From Alopecurus myosuroides (lineage: Eukaryota > Streptophyta > Magnoliopsida > Poales > Poaceae): a stretch of DNA of 64,000 nucleotides. The stretch is from contig CM054057.1 in assembly GCA_028641055.1 (NCBI GenBank), positions 725,165,411 through 725,229,410 of the forward strand, in the 5' to 3' direction. The notes beneath the pieces were generated by a model. That model was not told where the DNA came from and ran no database searches. It worked only from the letters and a program-made list of their open reading frames with translations. The position numbers and the translations under genes are program-made. This document shows positions 52,450 through 64,000 of this stretch, piece after piece; position 1 is the first letter of the stretch; each line of letters begins with the position of its first letter.

Positions 52450-54722
52450 TCAAGTTTGAGCTTGTTGGTCCCCAACCAAGTTGGGTCCTAAGAGGTTAGT
52501 CACAATAGGCTTGGCTACCCAAATGGTTCTTTTCTTGACACCACTTTGAGTACCAACATATTTGGCAAACACATTGCCCACATCATCTTTTCGAATGGAA
52601 TACACATCATCAATTATGATAGGGTTGGATAATGTACCATTTGTGCATGAAGAAGCAAGATGGCCCTTTTCACGACATAAGTAGCAACAACGACTCCTTC
52701 CATTCTTCTTAGTTGATTTCTCAACTTGAGAAGCATTAGCTTGAGTATTCATAGGAAGAGGCCTTTCTTCAACTTGAAGTTGAGATTGAGGTTGAACTTG
52801 TGGCCGCTTCCCTTGTTGCTTCTCGCTAAGTTTCTTCTTCTTCATAGGGCATGATCTAACATGATGCCCTTCAACCTTGCACTTGAAGCAAACAATATTC
52901 GCCAAATTCTTGACTTGTTCATGGCCCTTCTTCTTGTCGACCTTGGACTTGTTCTTGTGATTGGAAATGAATCCAAGTCCTCTCTTGTCATTGGGGGATT
53001 TTTGGACACTCAACATATTATCAAGTGTGGACTTCCCTTTATGACACTTCTCCAAGTCTTTCTCCAATAAAGTGACTTGGGCCTTGTGCTCTTTGATTTC
53101 CTCTACATGGTTAGTATCAACACAAGAGCTATAGGAAGTAGATGCATCATTATTAGAGCAACAAGGTAAGGAAAGCAATTCATCATAAGATGTGGGAACA
53201 TTATGAGAGGATGAATTACTAGGACTAGCACAAGGCAATATAGCATTTAGAGTAGATATTGTGCCTTTGTCCACATGAGGCTCACAAGATGTTACCTTAG
53301 TTAACATAGCCTTATGAGCTAATTTTAGACTCTCATGGCAGACTAGAAGATCCTTATGAGAGCTTGAGAGCTTTTCATGAGTTTCTTCCAATTTCCCATA
53401 ATTACTAGTTAGCAACTCAAGTTGAGCCCGTAGCTCAACATTCTCCTTTAATGTGGATGCTTCACAAGAAATAGAGTTAGTAGCACAAGCATCACATTTT
53501 TAGCTTTGAGTTCATTAGCAAGAGAAAGAGATAACTCACTGTCCCTTCTAAGCTTAGAAACGCTAATAGCATATGTTTCTTCTAGACTATATAGTTTCTC
53601 TTCAAGAGAAGATCTAAGGGACCGCTCTTTCTCAAAAGCCTTTTCAAGCTCTTTGTCCTTGATAGAATGACTACCACTATGACTTTCGAAAGTCACGATG
53701 ATATCCTCCTTTTCATCTACAAGAGAGTTAGCCTCATCAAGTTGTTCTAGGAGAGCATTCACATTTTCTTTGGTCTCACCAACAAGGCTTGCGAACCATA
53801 AGCGTAATTTCTTAGACTCATCATCATCTTCCTTACCAACATCATCATCACTACTATCATCATAATATATATTGGGGTTCAAAGTGGAAGATACCTTTGA
53901 ATCCTTGGCCATAAGGCAAAATGTGGTAGATAATGATGAATCATTACTTGAGGCACCACTCAAGTCCACATCTTGTTCCATAGAGAGTTGAGTTTCCTTT
54001 AAATTGTTAGCCATACAAATACTAGAGGAAACACAATCATTTTTATCATGGGAACAAGATAAAGCAAGCATATCATCATGAGATTTAGTCAAGCAATGAC
54101 GACATGATATGCAAAGACTATCAACACAAGCATGTAAAACATTTTTTGTGCTAGTTGTGTTTAAGTCCAAAGATGAGACATTGCAATAAGATAGAGATGA
54201 AGGATCATCAATAATAATCTCACTATCATTATTTCAAAGCCTATCACTACTCACCATCTCATTAGTTTGTGGCTTACCACATGTTGGTGAAGTAGAAGAA
54301 GTTGAGAACTCATCACGACCGGAGATGGAGGGAGAGCAATCATCCACAATAATATTGTACACTCCATATTTATCTTGAAGCTTTGTCCATAATTCATGAG
54401 CATTCCGAATAGGAAAAAGTGGCTTAATAACTACAAGGCTCACAAGAAGGAAAAACGCATTAATAGCAAAAGCATCGAGAGATAAGTTTTTCTCTTCCTC
54501 TAAAGTCGGATTTTGAGGATCCTTTGGAGGAGAAAAAACCATCTCTACAATTTGCTCCATGTGTGGGTCCATGACCCGGAAATAAATGAGCATGCGAAAT
54601 TTCCAAAGATCATAGTTTGTGCCATCGAAATGAAATGTGGGATCTTGCACTAATTCACTAAGAGACATCATTACTCTCAAGGCGGTGAAGCCTAACAATG
54701 AGAGCCCTGGCTCTGATACCAA
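52450..54722 (-). pseudogene. Gag polyprotein of a copia-type retrotransposon, nearly intact
   Basis: Three frames on the minus strand form one protein of about 750 residues, broken by one stop (54234-54236) and one single-base shift (about 53505). The N-terminal part has HFDGTNYDLWKFRM, typical of copia gag, and ELWTKLQDKYGV. The middle is Ser/Asp-rich, then coiled-coil-like (KELEKAFEKERSLRSSLEEK, ELRAQLELLTSNYGKLEE). The C-terminal part has two zinc knuckles of the CX2CX4HX4C type, CFKCKVEGHHVRSC and CYLCREKGHLASSC, for RNA binding. The frame begins just after the primer site at about 54705-54716. It would form the virus-like particle; with no pol the element needed a helper. Confidence 0.85.
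54705..54716 (-). other. Primer-binding site of the gag-only retrotransposon
   Basis: On the minus strand CTTTCAATTGGTATCAGAGCC follows the 5' LTR: TGGTATCAGAGC is the initiator tRNA-Met type primer site. It fixes the element orientation as minus. Confidence 0.85.
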
Positions 54723-56735
54723 TTGAAAGTAGAAGGATGCCGCCTAGAGGGGGGGGGGGTGAATAGGCGCTTTAAAATAATTACGGTTTAGGCTTGAGTA
54801 AATGCGGAATAAAACTAGCGTTTAATTTATCAAGCACAAAACCTATGCAAGCTAGGTTTACCTATGTGCACCAAAAACTTATGCTAGGCATGATATACAA
54901 CTATGAGATAGCAAGATAGATGACTTCAAGCACGATGGCTATCACAAAGGTAAATGCATAAGTAACGAGCTAGAGTATAGAGATAACCGAAGCACAAGGA
55001 GACACCGGTGTGATTACCGAAGTTCCTTCCGAGGGGAAGTACGTCTTCGTTGGAGAGGTGGGGAGCCACCTAGGCGCTCCTCAATAGCACGGATGTGCAC
55101 ACCTTATTCTCCTTGAGCTTCTCCGGTGAGGGAGATGCTCGTTTCCACTATGAGGTTGACTTGAAGGCATTGACCAAACCTTACACGAGGTTGAGGCTAT
55201 CTCCACAACTCAATTGGAGGCTCTCAACGAAGCTTCTTGCAACAAGGTGGAAGCCCCAAGCACTAACCGTCTAGGGTGCTCAATACACCCAAGAGGAACA
55301 ATCTCTCCGGTGACCAAGCACCCAAGAGTAACAAGCTCACGAACTTCTCTTTCACGAATCTCGTGGGGAACTCAAACCGATGCACCTAATGCAATGGCAA
55401 GAACACACAAAGTGGTCAAGAACTTCTCTCCCAAATCCCACCAAAGCAACTAATGCTATGGAGGGAGGAAGGAGGAAGAACAAGGAAAACAACAAATGAA
55501 TCCCTAGATCTAGATCCAATAGATTCCCCTCACAAAGAGGAGGGATTGATTGGTGAAGTGGTAGATCTAGATCTCCTCTCTCTTTTCCCTCAAGTGGAAG
55601 CAAGAATCATTGGAGGGATTGAGAGATAGCAAGCTTTTGGAGGTCAACAATGGAGGTCAAACTTGCCCAAAAGGTTGGGGAACCATTGGGGAAGAAGGCC
55701 CCTTAAATAGGTCACCCAAATATCCAACCGTTGGAGGAAAATTCGCGCAGGGGCGGAACCTCCGGTGAAACCACCGGAACCTCCGCCCCCCGGATGAGTT
55801 AGGACATCAAAATGGCTGAAACAATGCCCCAACCACCGGAGCCTCCGGTGGTTTCACCGGAGGTTCCGCCAACATCAACCCGAAGGGATTTCCGGCGGAG
55901 CTACCACCGGAGCCTCCGCTGGTGGAAAAAACTGCAGAACACGCTATACGAAAACGGTCGTAACTTTTGCATCCGGACTCCGTTTTCGATGTTCTTGGGC
56001 TCGTTGAAATCGCAACGACGAGCACTACAAGAATATGCAGAGAAACATCATAGTCCAAATGGGAATATAAAACCAAATGATGAAAGGTTTGGCCTATCAA
56101 TAAAGGACAACCGGTAGAAACCTCCAACAACAAAAATGCGATAAGTTTTTCATACGAAATCCATTTTTGATGAACTTGAGCTTGACATGAAGAACATGAC
56201 AAGCTCTAAAACCTTACATGGAGAAAACCCAAATAAGAACCAAGAAGGATGATGCCAAGTATGCAAAGGTTTGAGCTCTCTACGATAGATACGATCAAGA
56301 TATGATTTCAAGAGCCCCTCTTGATAGTACGGTTATCTATCCTATAATCCGGTCTCCCAACTAGCATAATGAGACCGGTAAGATAGAAACCCTATATAAG
56401 TCATACATTTTCCTTGCGCAATCCAATTGAGCTAGATGATGGCGATCTTAATCACCTCAAGTTGGACCACCTTTCTTGATTGCGCTTCGCTTCGTGAAGA
56501 TTGTGAATTGCTCCCCCATAAGCTAATATGAGAGAGCTTATCACATGAACATCTTCACTTGACCATAATCTCCATATGGGTGGAAAGATTCAAGCATAGG
56601 ATTTCTTCTAGATGCTTCACTTGAGCTTTCACGTCAAGCTAGGTGACGAACATCGCTCGACGATGACATAGACCATGGGCTATATGAAATCTACCTTTTT
56701 GTTCATGCCCATGGAAAGATACCTAACCACACATA

Positions 56736-59700
56736 CACTACAACACAGTAGGCACGTAGAGACGTTCAATCTAAATGATAGAGACATGATATTTCATCTC
56801 TAGAGGATTGTATAGTCGCTTGCTCAAAGCGTCGTTGAAACGTCTCCTTATGCACCGTCTCAAATGATTTAAAGACGCTTGCTAAACGTGTATACATATG
56901 TAAAGACGTTTGAGTGGGACGCTAGAAAGCATGTCTACACATGTAAAGACGATTTAATAGATACGCATGTATAACGTCTCTACTAATATAGACACGCCAT
57001 ATTTGCGTCTCAACAAAGGTTAAAGACGTTTTTCCGCACATACATTACGGTCTCATATACACGAGTTCATACGTATTACGCATGCTTGAGGTGTATCCAT
57101 CTTTTATATATATATATAAAGCGTCTCAGCAGGTGCTAGAATAATTAATTTTTATTAAGAAGTTTAAGAGGAAGCCAATCATGAACCAAGTTATCGTGAA
57201 AGGGTAGACCGTTATAATGAGCAAACACCGAAAATTGTAGCAAATCGAATAATTGGAATTGCATAAAAAAATTGGATCCAAATCAAATATTAAATTAGTA
57301 ATTTGCTTATACATCTGGGAAGATCATGAAAGGAAAAAAATTATAAAATATCCTATACATCATCAATTATGTTTCTAAACTTATTTAAAGCCCTCCATAA
57401 TTTTGTTGAGGCATAAACTAATCCTTCAACCCCCGTGAATCTTCATTCAGTCCAATCTCATTTAGTTCCACGATTAGCCTGAAAAGCAATACACGGCGAA
57501 AGTGAGAAATCCATGGAATAAGCTAGTACAGGCATTGTATCATATAAACCCAATGTGGTATAATATACCTTATGCATCAGTACTGGACATGGACGTGAAT
57601 ATAGTAGTGGATAAGGACATAGACAAAGTACTAACTTCATCTGATACAGAAATATAAGGAAATGAAAAAATGTGCATACACTGATTTTTAGAACAAATGT
57701 ATTTTCCATAATGAACAAAGCTTGTACTTCTCGAGCTGATAAACAACTTTTGATGGAAGTTGAAAAATCATGGAAACAACCATTTTTATTTCTCTAGTTA
57801 GTGCATTGTACACATTGAGTAAACAAACTGATTCTAGATCATGTCTGCCGTTCCTTATCTCTGAGCAAAATCATGCAATATGGAGCACCACCAATCTAAT
57901 ATTTAACCTGACATGTACATATGCCTCATCCAAATGTCAGATTACCTCAAACATGGACAAAAGGCCATCAAGGTTTAAAAAATTATGTTTTGCTTTGAGG
58001 TGTCTTATGGATAAAATACAGTGGACACGTAGCTGCAAACCCAATGAGACACATATTACCTAATTTTTGCAGAAAGGGATAAGTCAAATATCACATAGAT
58101 AGGAAAAAATGAATATTAAATATTGACTCCTTCCGTTGGTAATAGTTTTATTAGATAATTTAATCTGAGTTCACCATTTCATCTCAAATAGTGAATTGAT
58201 ACTGATGATAATTTTCCAAAGTAATAAAAGTGAAACAAGCTGCGAGACTGATTGTCCAACTGAAGTAAACAAATACACTACAGTTTCCAAAGGAGGAAAA
58301 GTGCCAACTACAGGTTAGCAAATGAAACTGTACCTGGTGAGGAAAAAATCAGTAACCTTCTTGCGATAAGAAATTTTGGGCTGGAGTTGCTCTTCCCACA
58401 CCTTCGTAAAATCTGTCATGACATGTCTCATAAAACATAGTGATATTAAGTTTCAGCTAGTTTACTATAATAAATATGCCAGGTGTCTCTTTCTTAAGCT
58501 CACAAAAATTACTTACCAATTGCCATTTTTTTAACTGATGCATGTTCCTTATCTCAGTCCTGCAACTAATATTAGAAGACTGAAAACAAAATATAAAGAG
58601 AGAAAACCTGCAAATTTGTAGTAACCGATTAGCATGGTGCGAAAATATGAGTGAGACTGGAACAACCAATTTACTTGCTATTAGATGCTCACCAAGTGAT
58701 TTGTTTGCTTATGGCCATTATCGATCATCTTCGGCGACGATTATTTTGTAGACCACATATACATAGCAAATTAGCCAAAGTTTCAGATTGACACGCACAA
58801 CAGAACATTCAGTATGTGACCTTGATCCTCTAACCTCACTCCTCCCCACAACCACCATGGTCGGTCACCATAGGAAAATGCAGGGGAAGCGGACAGCCAA
58901 TGGGCTTGAGAAGCGCCTAAAGGAGAAGGGCGTTGGATGAGATGCTGCAACTGCGAACAGGAAATAAGGAAACCTGGGATTAGATTAGAATGGGGAGGGG
59001 AAGGGATTACTTTAAGAAAGCAGAAAACTATCAAAAGATGAGATCATGCGAGGTTCTGAATATGTGACTTGAAGGAGCTAATTACTTATTCACAGGAGGC
59101 AGCTGTCGTTCATGGAAAAAAAATCGGACCAAATGAAATAGTTGGGGAATTAACATGGCATTGAAGGTGACATTATACTATAACCAATTTCTTGGATATA
59201 CAACAGAATATGTTCATTTGCATCTCAAATTCAGATTCGTATGTAACTAGGTAAGTTGGGAGAAATAGATGTGATCCAATCGAGGATTAAGTGAACTGCA
59301 ATAATCAATGGGGGATCAAAGCAAACCGGGGAGGGAGAGAGTGGCAATAAGATCTGCTAGTACCTGCTTATGAGATGTGCAAAAAAGACAACCATGTATA
59401 GACCTGGATCGTTCGTACCATGTTAAATGATAGGACGGCTATCACTGTTACCTCGCGTCCATGGAGAGCCTTGGCACCACCCGTGGCGCCTCCCGTCGCT
59501 GGTCCATAATGTTTGCCGCCTCCATGAAGTAGCACATCACACGCATACACCAACCGCATCTCCCGTAGAAACCCCGCCTCCATCATTATCCGTGACGGCA
59601 CCGGCGGCGCCGTATTCACCTGCCAGCGCTAGATTAATCTAATGACAGAAAGGGGTAACTCTAAACGAGATATAGATTTGAGGGAGCACGAACCTGGGAG

Positions 59701-60869
59701 GAATCACACGGCAGCAGATTCGATCTTGGATGGGGTAGCACGAATCTGAGAGGAGGCACACGCCAGCACGAACCTGGGAGGGTGGCGGCTGGAGATATGG
59801 AGGCGAGGGTTTCCTGCGCCAAAAAAAGAAGTATGTAGGCGATGAAAAAATGTGAGCGACAATATATTACGAGAACTGTTTTCTAAAAGAATGCAGGAGT
59901 AGTTTTTTAAAGGTAAACTAAAAAAGTTAGCGCCAAAAGGAAAAAAATACGGATATTTTTTAGAGTAAAATAGGGAAATTTTGAAATGAGTTGTAGACCA
60001 ATATATTGTACCGCCAATTTTGTTTAAAATGAGGCGGCCCGGCCTCTGCGTTATATGGCCTTTTATTTTCTTATTATACCTATTCGTGTCTCTATAAATG
60101 GACATCTCCGTATTGTATCTGATTCTGGGATAGATAAAGAAATGGAAACGATAAAACACGATTTTGTTTTGTTAGTTTTTCGTTCATGGTGGCAGTCAAT
60201 AGGCATCTCGTCACTGCTCGAGCCCCCTAGCTGATTTGGGCAGATGTGATGTATACAAATTCCTTGTTGTCAGTTTATGGTCCGATAAAAGTTGCACCTT
60301 GATGAAATGGTTTGCCCGTATGGGTTAAAATAATAAATTAGTAATGTTCACCTCTATACATTCATATTTATGAGGTACATTTTTATTATCCAACTTTTGA
60401 TGACCTTGAAAAAATACGTAGTCTAATCGATCCGGCTAACCTTATTCACGCTAAAAAAAAATTTAAAAAGAGGAAAATGTAATAAAGGTCCTAATTCTTT
60501 TATGATTGTGTCAAGTTGCACCATGATGAAATGCTTTGCCCGTACGGGTCCTAATTCTTTTTAGAAATTCATACTTTTAGTACTATATGTGATTTAAGTG
60601 GTTCACCCGTGGTCCTTTTAAGCCGAGAACTCGTCGTGTTAGTTCGTGCTTAACCTCAATTACTGGCGCATTTGAAATGTCTCAAGAATCGTCCCTAGGT
60701 GCTTGTAAATTACCAAACTTATTTACTAGCTAGCTGATAAATAAAACCATTGAGACGCTATGTGGAACGTCTAAAGGAACGTCCCTACATCAAGCTGCTC
60801 TATTAACCTAGGGACGAAAACAAACGCGTCTCATACATAACGTCTCTACGTGTCGAGTTTGTTGTAGTG
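56736..60869. mobile_element. Non-autonomous CACTA transposon (4134 bp)
   Basis: Starts CACTACAACACAGTAGGCAC and ends TGTTGTAGTG, with AGAGACG/CGTCTC-type subterminal repeats at both ends. ATA duplications sit at 56733-56735 and 60870-60872, the three-base duplication of CACTA elements. The partner LTR at about 48486 shows the empty site. No En/Spm transposase is readable. The interior carries spliced-looking frames on the minus strand (see next feature). Confidence 0.95.
57418..58552 (-). CDS. Putative last exons of an unrecognised gene inside the CACTA element
   Basis: On the minus strand the exon 58412-58334 encodes DFTKVWEEQLQPKISYRKK and more, ending in a CAG|GTACAG donor. The last exon, 57478-57418, begins after TTTTCAG and, joined in phase, adds LIVELNEIGLNEDSRGLKD then a stop. 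A short exon 58552-58517 (donor TTG|GTAAGT) can precede it in phase with DKEHASVKKMA. A possible first exon with a GAG|GTAACAG donor lies near 59455-59620. The function is unknown. It could be an element gene or a captured host gene fragment. Upstream exon structure is not resolved, and no transcript evidence exists. Confidence 0.4.
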
Positions 60870-61294
60870 ATAGAGATGCCACACACACATATATGGGTTA
60901 GATCACAAAGCTATATTGACAATTTCTTACCATACCATGAGATACACAATCCCACTTGGTACATCGTGTAGCTTTGTGTGTTGATCACTAGCTTGATCAA
61001 CCTTGTATATTTTCTTCTCACTTCAAATGATGATGTCTTGAAGATAACCATGAAGGATAACATAATACTTTTCTTCAAGACACACTAGCAATAACCTCAA
61101 CTCAAACCATGACCATTTTCATATAAATCCTTGAATATAACAATGGCCATCAAGGAAGCTAATAGAGTTCAACACATGAACTCATTATTTCATATGAAGA
61201 AGAACTACAAGGATAACTCAATGCAAACATTAGTCCATAGGGATTGTCAGTAATTACCAAAACCACATATGGGGCACCATGCACTTTCACCTGT

Positions 61295-61411
61295 TTCTGA
61301 CAAGGCAAGAAAATCAAGTTTTCTCTCTCGAATACTCTCTCTAATAAAATGATGCTTTCCAGGGTCACGAAAACCCTCACTGTTCCAAAACATGCCACAC
61401 AAATTAGGCAT
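61295..61411 (-). mobile_element. LINE C, start of ORF2 (endonuclease N-terminus)
   Basis: ATG at 61411 on the minus strand starts MPNLCGMFWNSEGF, followed by LDFLALSETG at the LTR boundary. Across the LTR insertion the frame continues as RSHFASTFLSHLASGLDFVW at 46478. This N-terminus fits plant LINE endonucleases (LALSETG corresponds to the catalytic Glu block). Confidence 0.88.
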
Positions 61412-61614
61412 CTTGTTTTGATTTATTACGATTTATACGAACACTCCTTCGTTTATTAGATAAGGAATAATCGTTCTTCTTCCTAGTTCTCTTTGTTTTC
61501 TCCAAATTAACCACTAAATCAACTGGAGAAGCAGTATCCTCAAAAAAAATCGTCTTGAACCAAATCCTCAGTTAGACTAGCAACCTTATACAAAATTAAA
61601 CTACGCGATTATTA
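61412..61614 (-). other. LINE C ORF1-ORF2 junction
   Basis: About 200 bp between the last readable ORF1 codons and the ATG of ORF2, with part probably still ORF1 in another frame. No separate gene. Confidence 0.5.
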
Positions 61615-63996
61615 TCAAGTTATTATCAATATTAAATCTATCATCTCTTCTCTCCTCTCAGCATGCAAAGACCCCAAAGATACTCCTAAACTTGCAGCTT
61701 TATCCATATTAACGGAATCAGAAAAAGACAGAATAGAAAGGCTCTTATGTGCATTCATACCTGCCCCAGAGTCCCTCCTAGCAGCAAGCAACATATCTCT
61801 CTCCATCTGCGTATCATCCGAATTGTGTTGAGCCCGAATGCGACCATTCGAATGCACACCCGATCCCGCAACGTTCAGAATACCTCAAAATTCTTCAATT
61901 AGATTCCTGGATACACCCGTATCTGTACTGGCAAAACCATCGATAGGGAAAGTAGGGAACGGTGAACCAAGCTAAAAGGTAGGAGTAGCTGTTTGCACAG
62001 AATGTGGAGGAGCTGAAGGGTGAGAACTAATCTCCCTTGCAACGCTTCCCTCAGCCTCATAAGCGTCAGGGTCAGAGCCAAAAGAAATCCCTTCGGGCAT
62101 AGCACCCTGAACCGCATCATCATTAGCACCCAAATGTTCCAACACCACCGCAATCGAGTAATCATCACCCGCCCCGCTGCCTCCACATAGACAGCCGCTG
62201 CCTGCACATGGACCGAGGCTGTATCTGTGTCCCCTCCTGTTAGTGGAGAGACATCCTCCTCGGTGCGCATGCACGTGGTGACAGCCACACAAACTGCCGC
62301 AGACTGCATGCGAGGCAGTGTCGTGCTGCCACACTGAACTCCATGCGCTGCTGCATGCACAGAAGCAACAGCAGGCGACTCCACTGCCTCGGGGACCGAG
62401 AGATGCTCCCCATGCAAATGATTAGCCGCCGAGTCCACTGCACCAGGGATAGTACGATGTTCCCCATGCAAATGATTAGCATCCGAATCAGACCTGGGAC
62501 CTCTCAAACCAGTAGCAAAAATGGCCGAAATTTCTTTCCTCGCACAATCAAAAGACTGACACACCGAAGGAGAAAATAAAACCCCAACCTTCACTGGTGC
62601 ACTAATCTGTTTGCCATCTCCATCGCCCTGATTACCTCCACCCGAACTAGGCTTGAGGTCCGTAGAAGGGTTAATTGTTTTGCCAGTCAACTCATTAACT
62701 TTGTCTTGAAAATCATCACCCAAACCATCGGAATCATCATCACTCCCATCATCCTCCCCACTAGCATCCATGTCCACATCAGCATTAGGGAGAGGCACAA
62801 TGCCCTCCACCTCGAACGAAAGGCTATAAAAACCATCCTTGATGAACATCTGAAAACGCCTAGGAATTTTGAGATGATTGATACATCCAATTCTAACACG
62901 AAGAATCCCATGTTTCCTAGTAAATTGCATATCGATCTCGAGAGTCATACCAAACATATCTCCAACGGCCCACAGAGCAAGATAATCTCCAATATGAGGA
63001 CTCGGAATCCCCTCCACCCGCAGCCAAACTTCCGGCAAAGAATCTGTAGGCTCTGGAGTCTGAGTCCAACTATCAACAGTAATCTCACATGGGCTATTAG
63101 GCACAATGCATCTCCCAAATACCTTTAGCCGCTCCAACTCTGTACTACTAGGAAATTCAACCTGGAAAATATTATGCCCCATTCTAACAACATTCCACAC
63201 AAAATCAACAGCCGGGACCAACCTCTCTAACTGTCTAATAATCGCCGGAATAGTCATCTCTCCTCCCGAAACGACGATGGATGCTAATCGGTGATTTTCC
63301 AACTTAGGCTTATAAGTTTCAGTGCATGGAAATTTGAAAAAAAATAAGTTCCTCGTGACCATATCCATAAACCAAAATCTTGGATTTGGGGGCCGTCAAC
63401 AAATGACAACTCCTTTCTCCGTGATTTGGACCCTCACAGATTTGGCAAATATCAACCGTACATGCCTTAGAGCGTTGACCTGGATGCCCATATCTGTAAC
63501 ACTTCTTCGCTTTCCTCGTGCATTTGCTACAGCGGTAGCCAGTGTAGCATCAGACACCAAATTCCTACATTGCTCTTGCCTCACTGTAGCCATAATAGGG
63601 GCCGGCTCAGATGCAGTAACCACCGCAGTAGGTACTGTAGAAACTGCAGTAGCACACGTAGTGGGCACAGTGGCCACCGAAGCCACGTGAGAAGAAGCGA
63701 TGGGAGCTATCTGAACACCCTGTGTTGCGGAAACAGAGTTTCCGTGCACCGTGCACCTATTGCTGAACCGAAGGCTGAGCCACCGTATTCTGATCACCAA
63801 AATTCCGACCATTAGCACGAAACTCCCCATAGCGGCCTCGCACACCTCTGTCAACGTGTCCCCTGCCCAGGTTGTTGTTGTAATTGTTTGCCGCGCCGTG
63901 CCCTCCCTTGAAGGAGTTGAATGCACCCCTGCCACTCCCATCAAAAGAGCGATTGGTCCTGCCGGCTCCTGCATGCCTCGCCACAAAAGAACCCAT
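61615..63996 (-). pseudogene. LINE C ORF1 (gag-like, zinc knuckle and DUF4283-type region)
   Basis: The first Met is at 63996, four bases from the window end: MGSFVARHAGAGRTNRSFDG, then a Gly/Arg/Asn-rich region. After a frame change a cysteine-rich block at about 63400-63530 reads CYRYGHPGQRSKAC and CQICEGPNHGERSC, two zinc knuckles. A long frame follows (61899-63368) with the DUF4283-like part (VWNVVRMGHNIFQVEFPS, LPEVWLRVEGIPSPHIGDYL). An acidic linker (DASGEDDGSDDDSDGLGDD) and a Ser/Ala/His-rich tail complete it. The C-terminus is in another frame at 61615-61857. At least three frame changes make it non-functional. ORF1 proteins bind LINE RNA; order and spacing to ORF2 are normal. Confidence 0.82.
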
Positions 63997-64000
63997 GTTG

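Larger units (their letters stand above)
54724..61289 (-). mobile_element. 5' LTR of the gag-only retrotransposon, interrupted by a CACTA element
   Basis: Same LTR as 46479-48909. Removing the CACTA insertion and one copy of its duplication leaves 2429 bp, against 2431 bp in the partner. It is followed by CCTGT (61290-61294), matching the duplication at 46474-46478. I see roughly 25 differences between the LTRs, about 1%. Confidence 0.92.

Overview
The window is nuclear DNA of a grass, most likely a Triticeae species (wheat, barley or Aegilops type). The reasons are one intact intron-rich housekeeping gene of clearly grass type, one broken disease-resistance (NLR) gene, and dense nests of transposable elements: very long LTRs, plant LINEs with C-terminal zf-RVT and RNase H domains, CACTA, PIF/Harbinger, Stowaway and Tourist elements. 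I see no tRNA, rRNA, CRISPR or prokaryotic feature.

Layout. (1) 1-10436: a tandem array of one non-autonomous LTR retrotransposon with LTRs of 4.1-4.7 kb and a non-coding 945-bp internal region (internal-LTR-internal-LTR). (2) 10437-13114: two LINE fragments on the + strand. (3) 13380-17590: a short MITE, one end of a CACTA element, and a decayed PIF/Harbinger transposase on the minus strand next to a non-autonomous Harbinger element with a TTA target duplication. (4) 18038-23745: the complete 16-exon gene for the beta (catalytic) subunit of PPi-dependent fructose-6-phosphate 1-phosphotransferase, with three Stowaway MITEs and one Tourist-like MITE in its introns. (5) 24254-24760: a LINE tail on the minus strand. 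(6) 25761-31081: a CC-NB-ARC-LRR gene on the minus strand, split in frame by a 2.8-kb copia-type LTR element (GTCAC duplication) and also frameshifted in the LRR.

(7) From about 32440 to the end the window is one nest. LINE A (+) carries a large TIR DNA transposon (32635-35256), which itself holds a smaller TIR element encoding an unrecognised 211-aa protein. LINE B (35298-36525) then landed with a 46-bp target duplication. LINE C (minus, 38375 to the window end) cut LINE A and is itself cut by a 4.6-kb solo LTR (40467-45054, ATAGG duplication) and by a gag-only LTR retrotransposon (46479-61289, CCTGT duplication). The 5' LTR of the latter holds a 4.1-kb CACTA element (56736-60869, ATA duplication).

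Functionally only the phosphotransferase gene looks alive as a host gene. The NLR is a pseudogene. Everything else is mobile DNA in which target duplications and reading frames that resume across insertions give a relative chronology. I did not find a clearly new multi-gene system. The best candidates for undescribed biology are two small reading frames carried by DNA transposons (33857-34492 and the spliced frame within 57418-58552). Gene identities rest on reading the translations and family knowledge; no database search was run.
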